Position numbers and translations under genes: made by a program. A stretch of 64,000 nt of DNA, from contig NZ_LZYB01000002.1 of NCBI RefSeq assembly GCF_001677335.1, positions 310,001 to 374,000 of the forward strand, given 5' to 3'. The notes under the pieces are model-generated. The model was not told the origin of the DNA and made no database searches. It was given only the letters and a program-made list of their open reading frames with translations. This document shows, one piece after another, positions 62,797 through 64,000 of the stretch (positions within the stretch are counted from its first letter, which is position 1; each line of letters opens with the position of its first letter). The DNA comes from Erythrobacter dokdonensis DSW-74 (GTDB lineage Bacteria > Pseudomonadota > Alphaproteobacteria > Sphingomonadales > Sphingomonadaceae).

Positions 62797-63750
62797 TTGG
62801 GTCTCGTTCGGTCATTTCGTGCTGGGTTTGCAGGGCTTGCGGCATGGTCCGCGCTTGCCGGGCCCTTGGCGGCGCAAGAGCAAGCCGCGTGGCGGCTGTT
62901 GCCGGAACGGGAGCTGTCGGCCATGCTCGATTGCTTCGAGGCGGCCGGACAGACGCTTGTTTCCGCCCATCGTGGCGGACCGACGCCGGGTCTGCCGGAG
63001 AACGCGATTGCCACCATGGATGCGCTGCTTGCCGCGCATCCGGCGATCATGGAGGTGGATGTCGCGCGCAGTGCCGACGGGGTGCATTTTCTGCTTCACG
63101 ACGACCGGCTCGATCGCACCACCACCGGGACCGGCGAGGCGGCGGCACAGGACTGGGCAGCACTCAGCCAGCTTAAACTCCGGGACAATTGGGGCTGGGT
63201 CACGCCCTATGCCATCCCGACGCTGGCCGAGGCGCTGGCCTGGGCGCGTGGGCGGACGGTGCTGCAGCTCGATTTCAAACGCTCTGCCGATTACGCGCAG
63301 GTGATCGAGGCGGTGCGGACGGCAGGCATGGCGAATGCCGTCATCCTGATCGTCTATTCTCCTGCGCAGGCCAAGGCGCTCCACGACCTTGCACCCGAGA
63401 TGCTGCTGTCGGTCTCGATCGACGCTCCGGGCGATGTCGACGCGCTGAAAGCTGCAGGGATTCCCGAAGACCGGATGGTTGCCTTTACCGGAACCCGTTT
63501 GCCACGGCCGGAACTCTACCGTGAGCTTGACCGTGCCGATATCGAGGTGATCTTCGGTACGCTCGGACGTCCCCCCCGCTCGCTCGACGCAGTGATCGAC
63601 CGATATGGTCTCGATGAACGCTATGCCGAACTGGGGCGCGAAGGGGTCGATATTCTCGCTACCGACCGCCCGCGCGAAGCCGCCGCAGCACTGTCGGAAG
63701 CCGGACGCCTGCCGCAGGCGGGGCAATGCGGGGTTAGCCGGGGCGGCTAG
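62797..63750 (+). CDS. Glycerophosphodiester phosphodiesterase
   Basis: 317 residues. Signal peptide about 1-26 (ends LAAQ), so likely periplasmic or lipid-side. TIM-barrel GDPD: H58 (SAHRGG), E69 (LPENAIATMD), E86 and D88 (MEVDVARSADG) and H101 (LLHDDRLDRTTTGTG). Hydrolyses deacylated phospholipids to glycerol 3-phosphate. TTG 62797 is the apparent start (MGLVRSFRAG); the SD is unclear. Divergent from the deacylase by 103 bases. Confidence 0.88.
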   Translation: MGLVRSFRAGFAGLAAWSALAGPLAAQEQAAWRLLPERELSAMLDCFEAAGQTLVSAHRGGPTPGLPENAIATMDALLAAHPAIMEVDVARSADGVHFLLHDDRLDRTTTGTGEAAAQDWAALSQLKLRDNWGWVTPYAIPTLAEALAWARGRTVLQLDFKRSADYAQVIEAVRTAGMANAVILIVYSPAQAKALHDLAPEMLLSVSIDAPGDVDALKAAGIPEDRMVAFTGTRLPRPELYRELDRADIEVIFGTLGRPPRSLDAVIDRYGLDERYAELGREGVDILATDRPREAAAALSEAGRLPQAGQCGVSRGG

Positions 63751-63780
63751 GCAAAGCGGCCTGCGCGCCGGCAGCGCGGA

Positions 63781-64000
63781 TCACTGGTTCGGTGCAAGCG
63801 ATCCCTGCGTGACGATGGCGCGGTGACTGGAACCGGATTGCGTTACCACCGAGGTATCGCCATTCTGGAACTGGTCGACATCGGCGAGGTTCAGCGTGCC
63901 GTTCTGCGTGATCCGGCTCACATTGTCGTCGCCGATCTGATCCAGTAGCGCATCATTATCGCTGCCATTGCCGATGCTCTGGCGGATTTCGCTGTCGTTG
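63781..64000 (-). CDS. Curlin-repeat (CsgA/CsgB-like) protein, C-terminal fragment
   Basis: The last 72 residues of a larger protein; the start lies beyond the right edge. It has four imperfect units of about 11 residues in the curlin pattern x-G-x2-N-x-A-x-V-x-Q: DQIGDDNVSRITQ, NGTLNLADVDQ, FQNGDTSVVTQ and SGSSHRAIVTQ. The stop TGA is at 63783-63781. Such repeats form functional amyloid fibres at the cell surface. Convergent with the GDPD gene. The rest of the csg operon would lie to the right. Confidence 0.8.
   Translation of the reverse strand, partial: NDSEIRQSIGNGSDNDALLDQIGDDNVSRITQNGTLNLADVDQFQNGDTSVVTQSGSSHRAIVTQGSLAPNQ

Noticed and set aside
1-64000. CRISPR arrays, insertion sequences, prophage genes, rRNA genes
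   Set aside because: I saw no evenly spaced repeats, transposase or integrase motifs, phage structural genes or rRNA sequence.

Overview
The window is one continuous, high-GC (roughly 65%), densely packed chromosomal segment of an alphaproteobacterium. I see no insertion sequence, prophage, plasmid gene or CRISPR array. Several things point to the Sphingomonadales, probably near Erythrobacter/Porphyrobacter. The F0 ATP synthase genes (atpI-B-E-b'-b) stand apart from F1. A TIGR02300-type FYDLN acidic protein sits beside aroA-cmk. The pyrF...trpFBA-accD-folC genes are chained together. Promoter-like sites resemble the alphaproteobacterial CTTGAC-N17-CTATAT form. The genus is inference; no 16S rRNA gene is present.

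Layout. 1-3.2 kb (minus): a truncated UvrD/PcrA helicase, rsmD, an RluB-type pseudouridine synthase and a Rieske oxygenase. 3.3-5 kb: an AmpG-like permease. 5-11.4 kb (minus): an eight-gene run lapA-pyrF-GNAT-trpF-trpB-trpA-accD-folC, mostly with 4-base stop/start overlaps. 11.4-15.5 kb (minus): purB, an acyltransferase-3/SGNH protein and radC. 15.6-19.5 kb (plus): ydbH-ynbE-ydbL, an envelope lipid-transport module. 19.7-22.4 kb: the F0 operon, with a parS-like 16-mer between atpI and atpB. 22.4-29.3 kb: small exported proteins, a quinone reductase, gloB, rpsA, cmk and aroA. 29.5-36.4 kb (plus): FYDLN protein, tRNA-Ala(GGC), ffh, rpsP, rimM, four extra genes, trmD, rplS.

36.5-44.9 kb: a REP-like palindromic repeat, a DPP IV peptidase, asd, then a tight chain lipoprotein-tsaA-HCCA isomerase-hydrolase-YncE-rimB-rimK. 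45.8-49.4 kb (minus): SDR, amn and the rpsF-rpsR-rplI operon. 49.6-54.1 kb: DUF808 membrane protein, GST, PhyH dioxygenase and an acyl-CoA ligase. 54.2-58.5 kb: a zinc-ribbon protein, a MurC/Mpl-like ligase, a divergent LD-carboxypeptidase, fabD and fabG. 58.7-63.8 kb: dnaN, DUF2855, an N-acyl-D-amino-acid deacylase and a GDPD. The right edge holds the C-terminus of a curlin-repeat protein.

The content is mainly housekeeping: translation, protein targeting, fatty-acid and amino-acid synthesis, and murein recycling. The parts most worth following are the parS-like site inside the F0 operon, the four-gene block inserted between rimM and trmD (including a His-rich GRDP-like protein coupled to a TIGR04222-like membrane protein with a Gly/Cys tail), the rimB-rimK pair close to rpsF, and the curlin fragment.
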